From Coriobacteriia bacterium (GTDB taxonomy: Bacteria; Actinomycetota; Coriobacteriia; Coriobacteriales; Eggerthellaceae), in the NCBI GenBank assembly GCA_030526515.1, contig JAUNCQ010000006.1, positions 1-62,980 on the forward strand: a DNA stretch of 62,980 nucleotides. Direction: 5' to 3'. Of this stretch, positions 8,775 through 16,546 are shown in pieces. The position numbers and the translations under genes were made by a program. A model generated the notes under the pieces. That model was not told the origin of the DNA. It searched no databases and was given only the letters and a program-made list of their open reading frames with translations. Positions within the stretch are counted from its first letter, which is position 1; each line of letters opens with the position of its first letter.

Positions 8775-9391
8775 TCCCCGAAGAAGGCGGCCACCACGCG
8801 CAGGTTCTTCTCTATGGCCAGCAGCAGGTTGATGCCTTGGGCTGACGTGATCACCTGCGCGTGCAGCAGCTTGACGGCGGGTCCCACCACCAGCAGGTTC
8901 ACCAGGCATGCCACCGCGAAGCTGATGGGCACGGCGGTCGCGTACTGCAGGAGGAAGCCGTCGGGGCCGTTCAGCAGAAAGGTGACTATGCCGCACATGA
9001 TCGGGCACATGGCCGTCACGTTCAGCACCGTCATGGCCAGGTTCTTGGGAAAGCCCGTGATCCGCCCGTCGATGAGGCGCGGGGCGATGGCGCCGACTAT
9101 GGCGTCACCCACCTTCATGCGGACCAGTAGGCCAATTGCCATGATCACCGGGTACATCCACAGGTTGTGGGTCAGGAACCACAGCAGGTTCCAGTCGGCA
9201 TGGCGCAGGCCGTTGAAGGTCACCATGAACGTGACCATGCCGCCCACCATCAGGAAGGTGAAGAGCATCTTGCCCGGCGCGCCCGGTGCAGGCGGCTTGA
9301 CGCGACCCTGCAGGCAGTCGGCGTAGGTGTATCGGGGCGGCTGAGGCTGCTCGGTCGGCTCGGGTTCAGTATGTGCGTTTCTTTCGTCCAT
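8771..9391 (-). CDS. DUF2798-type integral membrane protein (two repeats)
   Basis: 206 residues from the ATG at 9391 (ribosome site weak, so the start is uncertain; the frame continues about 45 codons upstream). After a Pro/Glu-rich cytoplasmic N-terminus there are two similar hydrophobic hairpins, FTFLMVGGMVTFMVTFNG and VLNVTAMCPIMCGIVTFLLN, matching the duplicated DUF2798 arrangement of four helices. Members are small membrane proteins of unknown function, sometimes next to transport genes. Nothing in the neighbourhood suggests a substrate. Confidence 0.5.
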   Translation of the reverse strand: MDERNAHTEPEPTEQPQPPRYTYADCLQGRVKPPAPGAPGKMLFTFLMVGGMVTFMVTFNGLRHADWNLLWFLTHNLWMYPVIMAIGLLVRMKVGDAIVGAIAPRLIDGRITGFPKNLAMTVLNVTAMCPIMCGIVTFLLNGPDGFLLQYATAVPISFAVACLVNLLVVGPAVKLLHAQVITSAQGINLLLAIEKNLRVVAAFFGD

Positions 9392-9480
9392 GACCCCAAC
9401 ATACGCGTGATGGACGGCGTTGTGAATAGGGGAGTTCCCTGGGAGGCGGGAATCCATGGGGTCGTCACATTGGGCGATTG

Positions 9481-9927
9481 CTAGGCCCGGCTTCCGTCCC
9501 AGGGCGCATCCCAGCTGCTGCCCCATGCTTCGATTGCGGGCGAAAGGGGAAGCAGCTCCTTGTCGTTGCCGCCGGGCGACTTGAAGAACAGCACCCGGGT
9601 GCCCGGCAGGTTCTTGGACAGATGGCGGACGCCGGGGTCGTAGCTGAACAGGTCGCCGGGCTTGAACATGTGCTCTTGGCCGGTTTCCAGGTTCACCACC
9701 TTCACGGCACCCTCCAGGACATAGTTGAACTCCTGGTTCGCCGCGTGGACGTGGGGAGCCTCGAAGGTGAACTGCGGGTAGGAGCCCATGCCCAGTTCGA
9801 AGGGACCGGGGTGGCAGGCGAACTGCTCCTGGGGCTTGGCAAGGTTCCCGAAGAAGTAGGTGTGCTGGTGGGTGGCGCAGGCCTGGTCGAACTGCTCCTT
9901 GGTGACGGTTCGGATCGTAGGCTCCAT
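9481..9927 (-). CDS. Cupin-domain protein
   Basis: 148 residues from the ATG at 9927, which has an AGGAGG site 5 bases upstream; an in-frame start 13 codons earlier lacks one. The single cupin fold carries a metal-binding pattern PHVHAANQEFNYVLEG and a second motif PGDLFSYDPGVRH, which supply the usual His/His/Glu and His ligands. Small cupins act as dioxygenases, isomerases or sugar- or ligand-binding sensors, so the substrate cannot be told. It is monocistronic and overlaps nothing. One GGGCGAAA lies in its last codons. Confidence 0.7.
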   Translation of the reverse strand: MEPTIRTVTKEQFDQACATHQHTYFFGNLAKPQEQFACHPGPFELGMGSYPQFTFEAPHVHAANQEFNYVLEGAVKVVNLETGQEHMFKPGDLFSYDPGVRHLSKNLPGTRVLFFKSPGGNDKELLPLSPAIEAWGSSWDAPWDGSRA

Positions 9928-10070
9928 GGGTCCTCCTGTTGGGTCGGGTTGGGGAAACTCTAGCATGTTTCGTCCTGATGCGCCGTATCCGAGCAGGCCG
10001 GGACCCTCATACGCATAAGACTAGAGGCAGGTGCATTTCCGCCTCTGAACGGCGGATTTTGCACATGGTG

Positions 10071-10148
10071 TTGACGCATTCGATACATGTTTGGCAAATT
10101 TGCGCTACAATGCAGTAGTACCCCTAGTACTACTCATGTACATGTACA
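10071..10148 (+). promoter_or_regulatory. Palindrome-dense promoter region of the 82-residue protein gene
   Basis: A TTGACG -35-like box at 10071-10076 has a CAAATT -10-like box 18 bases on; TACAAT at 10106-10111 is an alternative -10. Three palindromes overlap or follow: GCAAATTTGC (10094-10103), AGTAGTAC-N5-GTACTACT (10114-10134) and TGTACATGTACA (10137-10148). This spacing suggests several regulator sites. Confidence 0.5.
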
Positions 10149-10190
10149 CCAAATAGCGACTTAGGGGGAGTCGCAAGGAAAGAGGTTCCC

Positions 10191-10439
10191 ATGGACAACT
10201 CTGTAAGCTACAACGAGGCCAATCCGTTCGGCGAGGGCACCCAGGCTGAGGCTATCAACGCTTCTACTGGCGCTGCCGTGAAGGACATGGTGGCTATTGC
10301 CGCTCACACCGCTAAGGGCTATGGCACTGCTCCGCGTCGCATGAACAACGGCGCTCGTCGCAGCACCATCCTGCAGTCCTCCAGCATCACGCTGGGCATG
10401 CCGCTGGGCATGAAGGGCGCTCGCACCGCTCATCCCTAG
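10191..10439 (+). CDS. Small orphan protein, 82 residues, unknown function
   Basis: ATG at 10191 follows a purine-rich site (GGAAAGAGG). The protein has no Cys, no signal and no membrane helix. The C-terminal third (APRRMNNGARRSTIL, then LGMPLGMKGAR) is basic with Gly/Met repeats. Codon use (GCT, CGT) matches highly expressed genes, and it sits behind an unusually palindrome-rich promoter, so it is probably a real, regulated and abundant protein. A peptide-precursor role is possible in principle, but no modifying enzyme is nearby. I do not recognise the family. Confidence 0.6.
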   Translation: MDNSVSYNEANPFGEGTQAEAINASTGAAVKDMVAIAAHTAKGYGTAPRRMNNGARRSTILQSSSITLGMPLGMKGARTAHP

Positions 10440-10484
10440 GACGTAGCTGTCCGTAGGAGAGGCAGCTGTCCGCAAGGAACAATG

Positions 10485-10524
10485 AGCCCCTGGTCCGATT
10501 GAGTGAGCGGGCCGGGGACTTTCT
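10485..10524 (+). terminator. Putative terminator of the 82-residue protein gene
   Basis: An imperfect GC-rich stem (10485-10497 with 10508-10520, one bulge and G-T pairs) is followed by TTTCTG. The stretch between stop and hairpin contains a 9-base direct repeat, AGCTGTCCG, at 10445 and 10464. Confidence 0.5.
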
Positions 10525-10542
10525 GCGTCTTGGGGCGAATCA

Positions 10543-10586
10543 AGCAGGGGGCGAAAGATGCGCGAGCGGGTCTTTCGCCCCCTGCT
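10543..10586. terminator. Hairpin formed by an inverted GGGCGAAA pair
   Basis: A 16-bp perfect stem (10543-10558 with 10571-10586) with a 12-base loop, containing the 8-mer in both arms, lies directly downstream of the minus-strand 95-residue gene and probably ends its transcript. Confidence 0.7.
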
Positions 10587-10591
10587 GCTTG

Positions 10592-10879
10592 CTAGTTGTG
10601 GTAGCGGCCTATGTAGCGCTCCGTCATGTCCGCGCCGAACTCGGTCATGGCGTAGTGGATGCGCAGCTGGCCTTGGGTACCCAGGTCGCAGTGGACCTCC
10701 TCCAGCAGGCCGTTTTCCCGGGCAGTTGCCAGGGCCTCGTCAACGTCCTTGGGGTTCAGCAGCTTGTAGGAGCCGTACTGGGGCTCCAGGGCCGCAATGA
10801 CGCCGTCGGCGCAGTCCCGGTCAACGGTCTGGAAGTGCTTGATGATGGCGTAGTACAGGGGCATCAGGTCGTTTGCCAT
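10592..10879 (-). CDS. Small soluble protein, possible winged-helix
   Basis: 95 residues; the ATG at 10879 lies one base after the stop of the upstream DMT permease gene, so the two are translationally coupled. The sequence alternates helices (PLYYAIIKHF, DVDEALATARENGLLEEV) with a strand-rich C-terminus (LRIHYAMTEFG), the spacing of a small winged-helix domain, but no family is certain. It has no membrane helix. It might assist or regulate the permease. It ends at the inverted-repeat hairpin. Confidence 0.5.
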   Translation of the reverse strand: MANDLMPLYYAIIKHFQTVDRDCADGVIAALEPQYGSYKLLNPKDVDEALATARENGLLEEVHCDLGTQGQLRIHYAMTEFGADMTERYIGRYHN

Positions 10880-10880
10880 G

Positions 10881-12005
10881 CTATTCGCCCTCCTTCACGG
10901 GCTGGTCGGAGCCGCGCTTGAGCAGCTGGGCGGGGTCCATTGCGATGCAGAAGATGCCTGCCACCATGATCAGCGTACCTATCCACTGGGCTGAGGTCAG
11001 GGGCGGGTAGTCGGCTGCCATGCCGCCTATGTTCAGGACGCCCAGGATGATCCAGATGAAGAACGGGCCCCAGAAGGCGTACATGCCGTTGCAGGCCATG
11101 CCCAGGGCGGCGCCGCACATGGAGTTGCCCTTGTACCAGAATGAATAGGCGGGCATGGCGAAGAATCCGGATACCAGGAAGATCAGCAGCGCCGGGCTGC
11201 CCAGGGCCGCGCCGGTGATGGCGCCCAGGGTGCTGGCGCCGCCGCCGACCACCACCAGCAGGGGGAACATGACCAGCAGCTCCAGCAGGCCCGCGGTGAC
11301 CTGGCGGATGGCAATGCCAATGCGGTAGTCAATCAGGCAGGTGCCGAAGCCCGCCACGCAGCCCTCGAAGCCCCAGCCGAAGGCCGCCAGGAACGCGAAC
11401 AGGCAGCCCAGCAGCGCCTCGGGGCCGATGGCGGCAAAGCTGGTGCCGCCGATCAGGGCGCCGGCCAGCAGGCAGATGACAATGCCCGCCACCATATGGG
11501 GCCGCAGGTGCTGCTTGAAGAGCACGCTGCCCAGGATGGCGCCTATAGCGCAGTTCAGCGCGGCAATGGGTACGATCACGCCGGGGTTGCCCGCCGCGGT
11601 GGCCGCGTTCAGACCCACGATATAGGCGATGGTGGCGAACGGCCCGCCGATGGCCGCGCACAGCATCATGATGCGGCCCGGCTTGGTCTTCATGGTCTTC
11701 CACAGGTCTCCCAGCTGGCGGTTCTTGGCGCAAACAGCCAGGGACCAGATGCCGCTGAAGACGTCGTTGATGCCTGCGGCCAGCGCAGCCAGGGCAAAGG
11801 TCACCAGGAACGCGTCAAGGGCGGCGTTTCCTTCGCCCCAGGGTTCCCCGGCAAACCACTGGCCCCACACGCCCTGGGTTTCCGCCAGGGTCAGGAAGCC
11901 GGTGTAGAGTCCGTAGCAGATGCCCGAGGCCACGGCAAAGGCCACTCCTCGGATGAAGAACTTGCGGCGCCGCTCTTCTCGCAGCGCGTGTACTTTCGGG
12001 TCCAT
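10881..12005 (-). CDS. DMT-superfamily permease, candidate choline uptake (LicB-like role)
   Basis: 374 residues with about ten hydrophobic helices and the EamA-type internal duplication (AATAAGNPGVIVPIAALNC in the first half). DMT permeases carry amines, sugars and metabolites; LicB of phosphocholine systems belongs to this superfamily. Functional hint: its promoter carries the same TGTTCA-N7-TGAAC operator, plus a CGTTCAGAT element, as the choline kinase/cytidylyltransferase gene 3.7 kb away. I therefore propose choline or a related amino-alcohol as substrate. That is inference; the sequence alone only supports a DMT permease. It is coupled to the downstream 95-residue gene. Confidence 0.65.
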   Translation of the reverse strand: MDPKVHALREERRRKFFIRGVAFAVASGICYGLYTGFLTLAETQGVWGQWFAGEPWGEGNAALDAFLVTFALAALAAGINDVFSGIWSLAVCAKNRQLGDLWKTMKTKPGRIMMLCAAIGGPFATIAYIVGLNAATAAGNPGVIVPIAALNCAIGAILGSVLFKQHLRPHMVAGIVICLLAGALIGGTSFAAIGPEALLGCLFAFLAAFGWGFEGCVAGFGTCLIDYRIGIAIRQVTAGLLELLVMFPLLVVVGGGASTLGAITGAALGSPALLIFLVSGFFAMPAYSFWYKGNSMCGAALGMACNGMYAFWGPFFIWIILGVLNIGGMAADYPPLTSAQWIGTLIMVAGIFCIAMDPAQLLKRGSDQPVKEGE

Positions 12006-12016
12006 GACGCCTCCAG

Positions 12017-12060
12017 CGTTCAGATTGCCAACAATGTTCAGAACTGTTGAACAGTATAGC
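12017..12060 (-). promoter_or_regulatory. Operator and promoter of the DMT permease gene
   Basis: The inverted repeat TGTTCA-N7-TGAACA occupies 12035-12053, just downstream of a TATACT -10-like box on the minus strand, with an extra CGTTCAGAT half-site at 12017-12025. The same arrangement recurs at 15672-15707. Confidence 0.6.
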
Positions 12061-12096
12061 TAACTTGAACGTAAGTATCTCTGAACGGGGCGAAAA

Positions 12097-13485
12097 CTAC
12101 CGTTGTTTCCTCACGCCGAACACGGCCAGGGCCAGGGAGGCTGCCGCCAGGACGAAGTTGAAGGCGAAGGCGGCCATGGCGCCGGCCAGCACCACCTGGG
12201 CGGCATTGCCGCTGCCGCACAGGGCGCTGCCGACGGTCATGATGGTTACCGCCAAGGCGGTTCCCAGGGACGATGCCACCTGGCGCAGGGTGGAGCCCAC
12301 CGCATTGCCGTGGCTGATCAGGTCGTTGGGCAGGGCGTTGATGGCGTAGGTGTTCATGGGGACGTTGGTGGCCATGCAGCCCATGCCCACCAGGGCTGCC
12401 AGGAGGCTGGTGACCAGCAGGGGAGTGTCCAGGTTCACGAACAGCATGGCGGCGGTTGCGCCCGCCATGAGCACGGTGCCCGCCAGGGCGGAAACCCGCG
12501 CGCCGAACACGTCGAACAGCCGGCCTGCTACCACGCTGACGATCGCTGCGCCGGCGGCGATGGGCGCCACGGCCAGGCCGCTTTCCGTGGGCGTGGCACC
12601 GCAGGCGTTCTGCAGGAACAGGGGCAGTACCACGGTGATGGCTGTGAGCACCGCGTTCGCCAGGGCGCCCAGGGCGGTGCCCACGGCGTACCGATGCACG
12701 CCAAGCACGCGCACGTCCAGGTAGGGGACCTCCATGCGCAGCTGCTTGCCCACGAACAGCGCCAACCCGCCAATGCCCACGACCACCAGGGCGGCCACCA
12801 GCGCCAGGTTGCCGCTGCTGATGCTGCTGAAGCCGTACAGCAGGCACAGCAGGGGAACGGCGGACAGCACCACGCTGGCCGTGTCCAGGGTGCAGGGCTT
12901 GCCGGAGGTGCTACGGTCCAGCAGCAGGCTTCCGGCCGCCAGCAGCACCAGGGCCAGGCCGGCGGTGATGGCGAAGACCATGCGCCAGCCAATGGTGTCG
13001 GCGAACATGCCCACCAGCACGGGGCCCACCGCGGGGGAAACCGATACTGCCAGCAGGTACACGCCCATGACCGTGCCGCGCTTTTCCGGCGGGAACAGCA
13101 GCATGAGCACGGTGATGATCAACGGCATGAGGATGCCCGAGCTGACCGCCTGCACCGCGCGGCCCGCCAGCAGCGTCCCGAAGCCGGGGGACCACAGGCA
13201 CACCAGGCTGCCGGCCGCCAGGATCACCATGGACGCACCGAACAGCGTGCGCACGTCGAAGCGACCCATCACGTAGGCGGTCACGGGCACCACCACGGCG
13301 TTGACCAGCATGAACAGCGACGCCAGCCACTGCACGGTGGTGGCGGACACCTCCATTTCCGCCATGATGACCGGCAAGATGGGCGTCAGGATAGTCGAGT
13401 TCAGTACGGCCAGCGTGCCTCCGGCCACCAGCGTGACGGCGGTTATGATGTTCTTTCCCATGGAATCCCTTGGTAGATGACGCAT
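12097..13485 (-). CDS. DHA2-family multidrug MFS transporter
   Basis: 462 residues from the ATG at 13485, preceded by AGGAG; the ATG eight codons later (MGKNI) has a weaker site. It has 12 to 14 membrane helices, the N-terminal LNSTILTPILPVI pattern, motif A (GRFDVRTLFG) and antiporter motif C (SVSPAVGPVLVG) followed by GWRMVF, all typical of EmrB/QacA-type proton-driven exporters. The substrate is unknown. It is a single-gene unit; the divergent small Cys protein begins about 110 bases away. Confidence 0.8.
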   Translation of the reverse strand: MRHLPRDSMGKNIITAVTLVAGGTLAVLNSTILTPILPVIMAEMEVSATTVQWLASLFMLVNAVVVPVTAYVMGRFDVRTLFGASMVILAAGSLVCLWSPGFGTLLAGRAVQAVSSGILMPLIITVLMLLFPPEKRGTVMGVYLLAVSVSPAVGPVLVGMFADTIGWRMVFAITAGLALVLLAAGSLLLDRSTSGKPCTLDTASVVLSAVPLLCLLYGFSSISSGNLALVAALVVVGIGGLALFVGKQLRMEVPYLDVRVLGVHRYAVGTALGALANAVLTAITVVLPLFLQNACGATPTESGLAVAPIAAGAAIVSVVAGRLFDVFGARVSALAGTVLMAGATAAMLFVNLDTPLLVTSLLAALVGMGCMATNVPMNTYAINALPNDLISHGNAVGSTLRQVASSLGTALAVTIMTVGSALCGSGNAAQVVLAGAMAAFAFNFVLAAASLALAVFGVRKQR

Positions 13486-13598
13486 TCCGATTCTCCTGCA
13501 CCATAGCACGGGCCGCTGCCGCACGGCAATTCGCCGGCTATCCCTTCGCCCAACATTGGTATGCTGGAGGACGAAAGAAACGACCGATAGGAGTACCC

Positions 13599-13877
13599 AT
13601 GGCCTCAGATTCCGGCCTTCCCGTGCTGACCGACGCCGACTTGGGCGACGTGCCCTTCACCACCGTAGCCTGCCATAACTGCAAGCCTTCCTGCAGCAAG
13701 GAAAGCCCCGTCATGTACAAGGGCGAAAAGGTCGTCCTGTGCGCCGAGCGCTTCATGACCCAGGTCCTGGACCAGCAGAAGCCCCAGCGAAAGGGTCCTC
13801 CCATCTTTGTGATCATTCCCTTTGCCGCGGCCGTGGTGTTCGTCATTGCGGCGCTGGTGCTCACCAAGGTGCTCTAG
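13599..13877 (+). CDS. Small tail-anchored Cys protein
   Basis: 92 residues from ATG 13599 with AGGAG 5 bases upstream. The N-terminal part carries a possible metal-binding group, CHNCKPSC, and another Cys near residue 48; the C-terminal 25 residues (PIFVIIPFAAAVVFVIAALVLT) form a single membrane helix, so it is probably tail-anchored with the Cys group in the cytoplasm. No family recognised. It ends 11 bases from the end of the convergent lic-type gene. Confidence 0.6.
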   Translation: MASDSGLPVLTDADLGDVPFTTVACHNCKPSCSKESPVMYKGEKVVLCAERFMTQVLDQQKPQRKGPPIFVIIPFAAAVVFVIAALVLTKVL

Positions 13878-13888
13878 GCTACGGAGGC

Positions 13889-15655
13889 TTAGTCCTCATA
13901 CTCTGCCAGCGCCAGGGCCAGGTACTGCTTGGCGTAGCGGTAGTAGGTGTACATCCAGTCGCCCACGTAGTCGCCCTCGGACTCCTTCTGCAGGGCCCAC
14001 ACGTACCAGCACCAGCCGGCCAGGGCCACGTGGGCCATGTTGTGGCGATGCTCCTGGGGCGTGGGCGTGCGATCGAAGTAGCAGGTCAGGGCGTGCTCGG
14101 CCTCCTGGGGCTCCAGCATGCAGGTGACCACGAAGGTGCCGAAGTCGCTGGCGTAGTCGGACATGCCGGCGTACTCCCAGTCGATCAGGTTCAGCACGTC
14201 GTCCTGGTCGATGAGCAGGTTCAGGTTGAAGAAATCGTTGTGGGTCAGGCAGACGCGGGCATCGTCGGCCTTCACGTGGGCGTCCAAGCGGGCGGCCTGG
14301 GCGGCCATGCTGGCGTAGTCGGGAACCTCGATCTGGCCCTTCTCCCGCAGCAGCGCCTCGTACTTCTTGCTTTCTTGGAAGTAGTCGAAGGTGCGGTCCA
14401 GCACCAGGTCCTGGTCGTGCAGCTTGCGCGCCAGCTTCATGGCGCGGTCCAGCTGGGCCGGGTCGTGGGGGTCGAGCTCGCGGGCGCCTTTCAGGAACAG
14501 GCTGATCTTCCAGCCTTTCTGGGGATCGCCGTAGATGAAGGTGTTGTCTATGCCGGTTTTCTTGGCCAGGGCCAGGGCGGCCATCTCGGCGGAGCGGTCG
14601 ATCATCTTGTCGGTGCCAATTCCCGGGTGGCGGTACACGTACTCGCCGTCGTTGGTGGCAAAGTGGCAGCTCAGGTTGGTCAGGCCCTTCTTCAGCGGAT
14701 ACACGTCGTGGATTTCGTCCTTCGAGCAGCCCAGAACCTGGACCATGTTGTCGAAGATGTCCGAATCAAGGTTCTGCAGGAACAGCGGGTCGAACTCCCG
14801 CAGCTCGTCCAGGGTGTCGAACTCGTAGATGACGCCGGGCTCGTAGCGGCGGATCTCCATGTCCAGGCGGTCGACGTGGTCCAGGTAGATTTCCTCCCAC
14901 AGCTTGCCCTCCGTGCGGGGGTCGTCGTACACGTCCACCAGGATCTGGGCGAAAGCTTGGCTGAACTGGCGGTCGAAGTAGGCGTGGCCGGTCATGAACC
15001 AGGCGTCGGAGCCGCCGATGGTCACGGACTCGATGCGATCACGGCGGCCTGTGGAAATGCACCACTCCTTGGTGTAGCCCTCCGAGTACTCGGCGGAGTA
15101 GTAGGCCTGCCACACGTAGGGCTCGAAGGGGTTCGTGGTGAAGTAGTCGTCCGACGAGCAGATGTAGGTGTTGCCCAGCATCTCCCGGACCATCATCAGG
15201 GTGGAGTTGTTGTTGCGGCTGGCGAACTGGTGGTTCACCACGATCTGCACGCCGAACTTTTCCTCCAGGTAGAAGAACTGTTCCTTCTTGTAACCCACGA
15301 CCACCATGATCTCAGGTACGCCGGCTTCCTGCAGCTGGCGAATCTGGCGCTCGATCAGCACTTCGCCGCGCACGGTCAGCAGGCCCTTGGGGCGCTCGTA
15401 GGAAACCGGGGCGAAGCGGCTGGAAAGGCCGGCCGCCATGATCACCGCGTTGTCCACCTGGTAGGGCTTCAGCTCGGCCATGCCCTTGGCGGTGATGCGG
15501 CCTTCCTCCAACAGTCCCTTGACCTGCAGGTCCTTGACCAGGCCGTTGACGGTGCCCAGGGAAAGCCCGGATTCCGCGGCAAGTTGGCGCTGGGTGGCCG
15601 CCGGGCGGCGCTTGGCGGCCAGCAGCAGGGTGAATTCGTTACGGTTGATAGACAT
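13889..15655 (-). CDS. HTH / NTP-transferase / choline-kinase fusion (LicC-LicA type)
   Basis: 588 residues in three parts. Residues 1-62 form a winged helix-turn-helix (TQRQLAAESGLSLGTVNGLV). Residues 66-290 form a nucleotidyltransferase with MAAGLSSRFAP and ERPKGLL, as in LicC phosphocholine cytidylyltransferase. Residues 300-588 are a choline/ethanolamine-kinase-type domain with the catalytic loop THNDFFNLNLL and the metal motif LIDWEYAGM. One chain could thus phosphorylate choline and activate it as CDP-choline for decorating surface glycans. The N-terminal DNA-binding domain suggests it may regulate its own operator, which is shared with the DMT permease gene. Substrate identity is inferred from the family. 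Confidence 0.8.
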   Translation of the reverse strand: MSINRNEFTLLLAAKRRPAATQRQLAAESGLSLGTVNGLVKDLQVKGLLEEGRITAKGMAELKPYQVDNAVIMAAGLSSRFAPVSYERPKGLLTVRGEVLIERQIRQLQEAGVPEIMVVVGYKKEQFFYLEEKFGVQIVVNHQFASRNNNSTLMMVREMLGNTYICSSDDYFTTNPFEPYVWQAYYSAEYSEGYTKEWCISTGRRDRIESVTIGGSDAWFMTGHAYFDRQFSQAFAQILVDVYDDPRTEGKLWEEIYLDHVDRLDMEIRRYEPGVIYEFDTLDELREFDPLFLQNLDSDIFDNMVQVLGCSKDEIHDVYPLKKGLTNLSCHFATNDGEYVYRHPGIGTDKMIDRSAEMAALALAKKTGIDNTFIYGDPQKGWKISLFLKGARELDPHDPAQLDRAMKLARKLHDQDLVLDRTFDYFQESKKYEALLREKGQIEVPDYASMAAQAARLDAHVKADDARVCLTHNDFFNLNLLIDQDDVLNLIDWEYAGMSDYASDFGTFVVTCMLEPQEAEHALTCYFDRTPTPQEHRHNMAHVALAGWCWYVWALQKESEGDYVGDWMYTYYRYAKQYLALALAEYED

Positions 15656-15671
15656 AGCGGTCCCTTCGTTT

Positions 15672-15707
15672 CGTTCAGATGAATTATATGTTCAACTGGA
15701 TTGAACG
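15672..15707 (-). promoter_or_regulatory. Operator of the lic-type fusion gene
   Basis: TGTTCA-N7-TGAACG (15689-15707) with an accessory CGTTCAGAT (15672-15680), in the 50 bases before the start codon. Order and spacing copy the site upstream of the DMT permease gene at 12017-12053. Confidence 0.6.
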
Positions 15708-15795
15708 CAAGGTGCAACCTGAACAAATTCCCTGCATATGCGGCACCTTCGCCCCTTCTGCTACCATGTTCGGCAGGACGAAAGGAAGGTCAAGC

Positions 15796-16497
15796 ATGTC
15801 AAACGCGCAGACGTTCATAGCCGCCTACAAGAAGCTCGAGGCGGCGGTGCGGGAATCCTACGGGCTGGAAAACGGCGATTCGGTGTCCCATTTCCTGTGC
15901 ACTCAGCAGCGGTTCAAGAAGCACGTGGACTCCATCCGGTGCGCCCAGAACGTGCGCAACCTGCTGCAGCATGACGCCATGGTGGGCGGCGCTCCTGCCG
16001 TGGAGCCCTCCGGCCAGCTGGTGTCCTTCGTAACGGAGCTGACCAACGTGGTCCTGAGCCGCCCACGGGTGGCGGACGTGTGCGTGAAGCGGGCCGATGT
16101 GTTCGCCGCGACCCTGCAGACCCCGGTGCGGGAGGTGGTGTCGGTCATGCATGAGCGGGGATTTTCCACCGTGCCGGTGCTTGACGGCAACGACGTGGTC
16201 CAGGGCGTGTTCACCGAAGGCTTTCTGTTCGACTACCTGGCGCGCAGGGGTTCCCTGGACTTGAGCCAGGACCTGCTGGTATCTGATGTGGCCGAGGATC
16301 TTGCCCTTGACGGGCGGGAAGGGGAGCGGGTGCTGTTCGTGAAGCGCACCATGCTGGTTGACGACCTGATCGACCGCGCCGAGTCAGCCTTCCGCAAGGC
16401 CGATCGCCTGAGCGTTGCCCTGGTGACCAGCACCGGCAAGGCCACCGAGCCGCTGCAGGGCCTGGTGACGCCGTGGGATCTGCTCTCGGTCCTCTAG
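15796..16497 (+). CDS. CBS-domain-pair protein
   Basis: 233 residues from ATG 15796 with a GGAAGG site. The C-terminal half has two CBS motifs (about 105-165 and 175-233): TPVREVVSVMHERGFSTVPV then VVQGVFTE, and a second ending LQGLVTPWDLL. CBS pairs bind adenosine nucleotides and act as energy sensors. The N-terminal 100 residues are helical with no recognised domain, so the output is unknown. It is divergent from the lic-type gene and convergent with the hydrolase gene. Confidence 0.75.
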   Translation: MSNAQTFIAAYKKLEAAVRESYGLENGDSVSHFLCTQQRFKKHVDSIRCAQNVRNLLQHDAMVGGAPAVEPSGQLVSFVTELTNVVLSRPRVADVCVKRADVFAATLQTPVREVVSVMHERGFSTVPVLDGNDVVQGVFTEGFLFDYLARRGSLDLSQDLLVSDVAEDLALDGREGERVLFVKRTMLVDDLIDRAESAFRKADRLSVALVTSTGKATEPLQGLVTPWDLLSVL

Positions 16498-16546
16498 CCT
16501 CCCTCGTCAGGCTCTTTCGGTCCCCGTCGGCTCCCTGCCTGGCGGG

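Noticed and set aside
10191-10439. RiPP precursor peptide
   Set aside because: No leader/core pattern, no Cys, and no maturation or export enzyme next to it.
13739-15682. 647-codon plus-strand frame opposite the lic-type gene
   Set aside because: The minus strand shows clear catalytic motifs and an operator; the plus frame has none and is shadow sequence.
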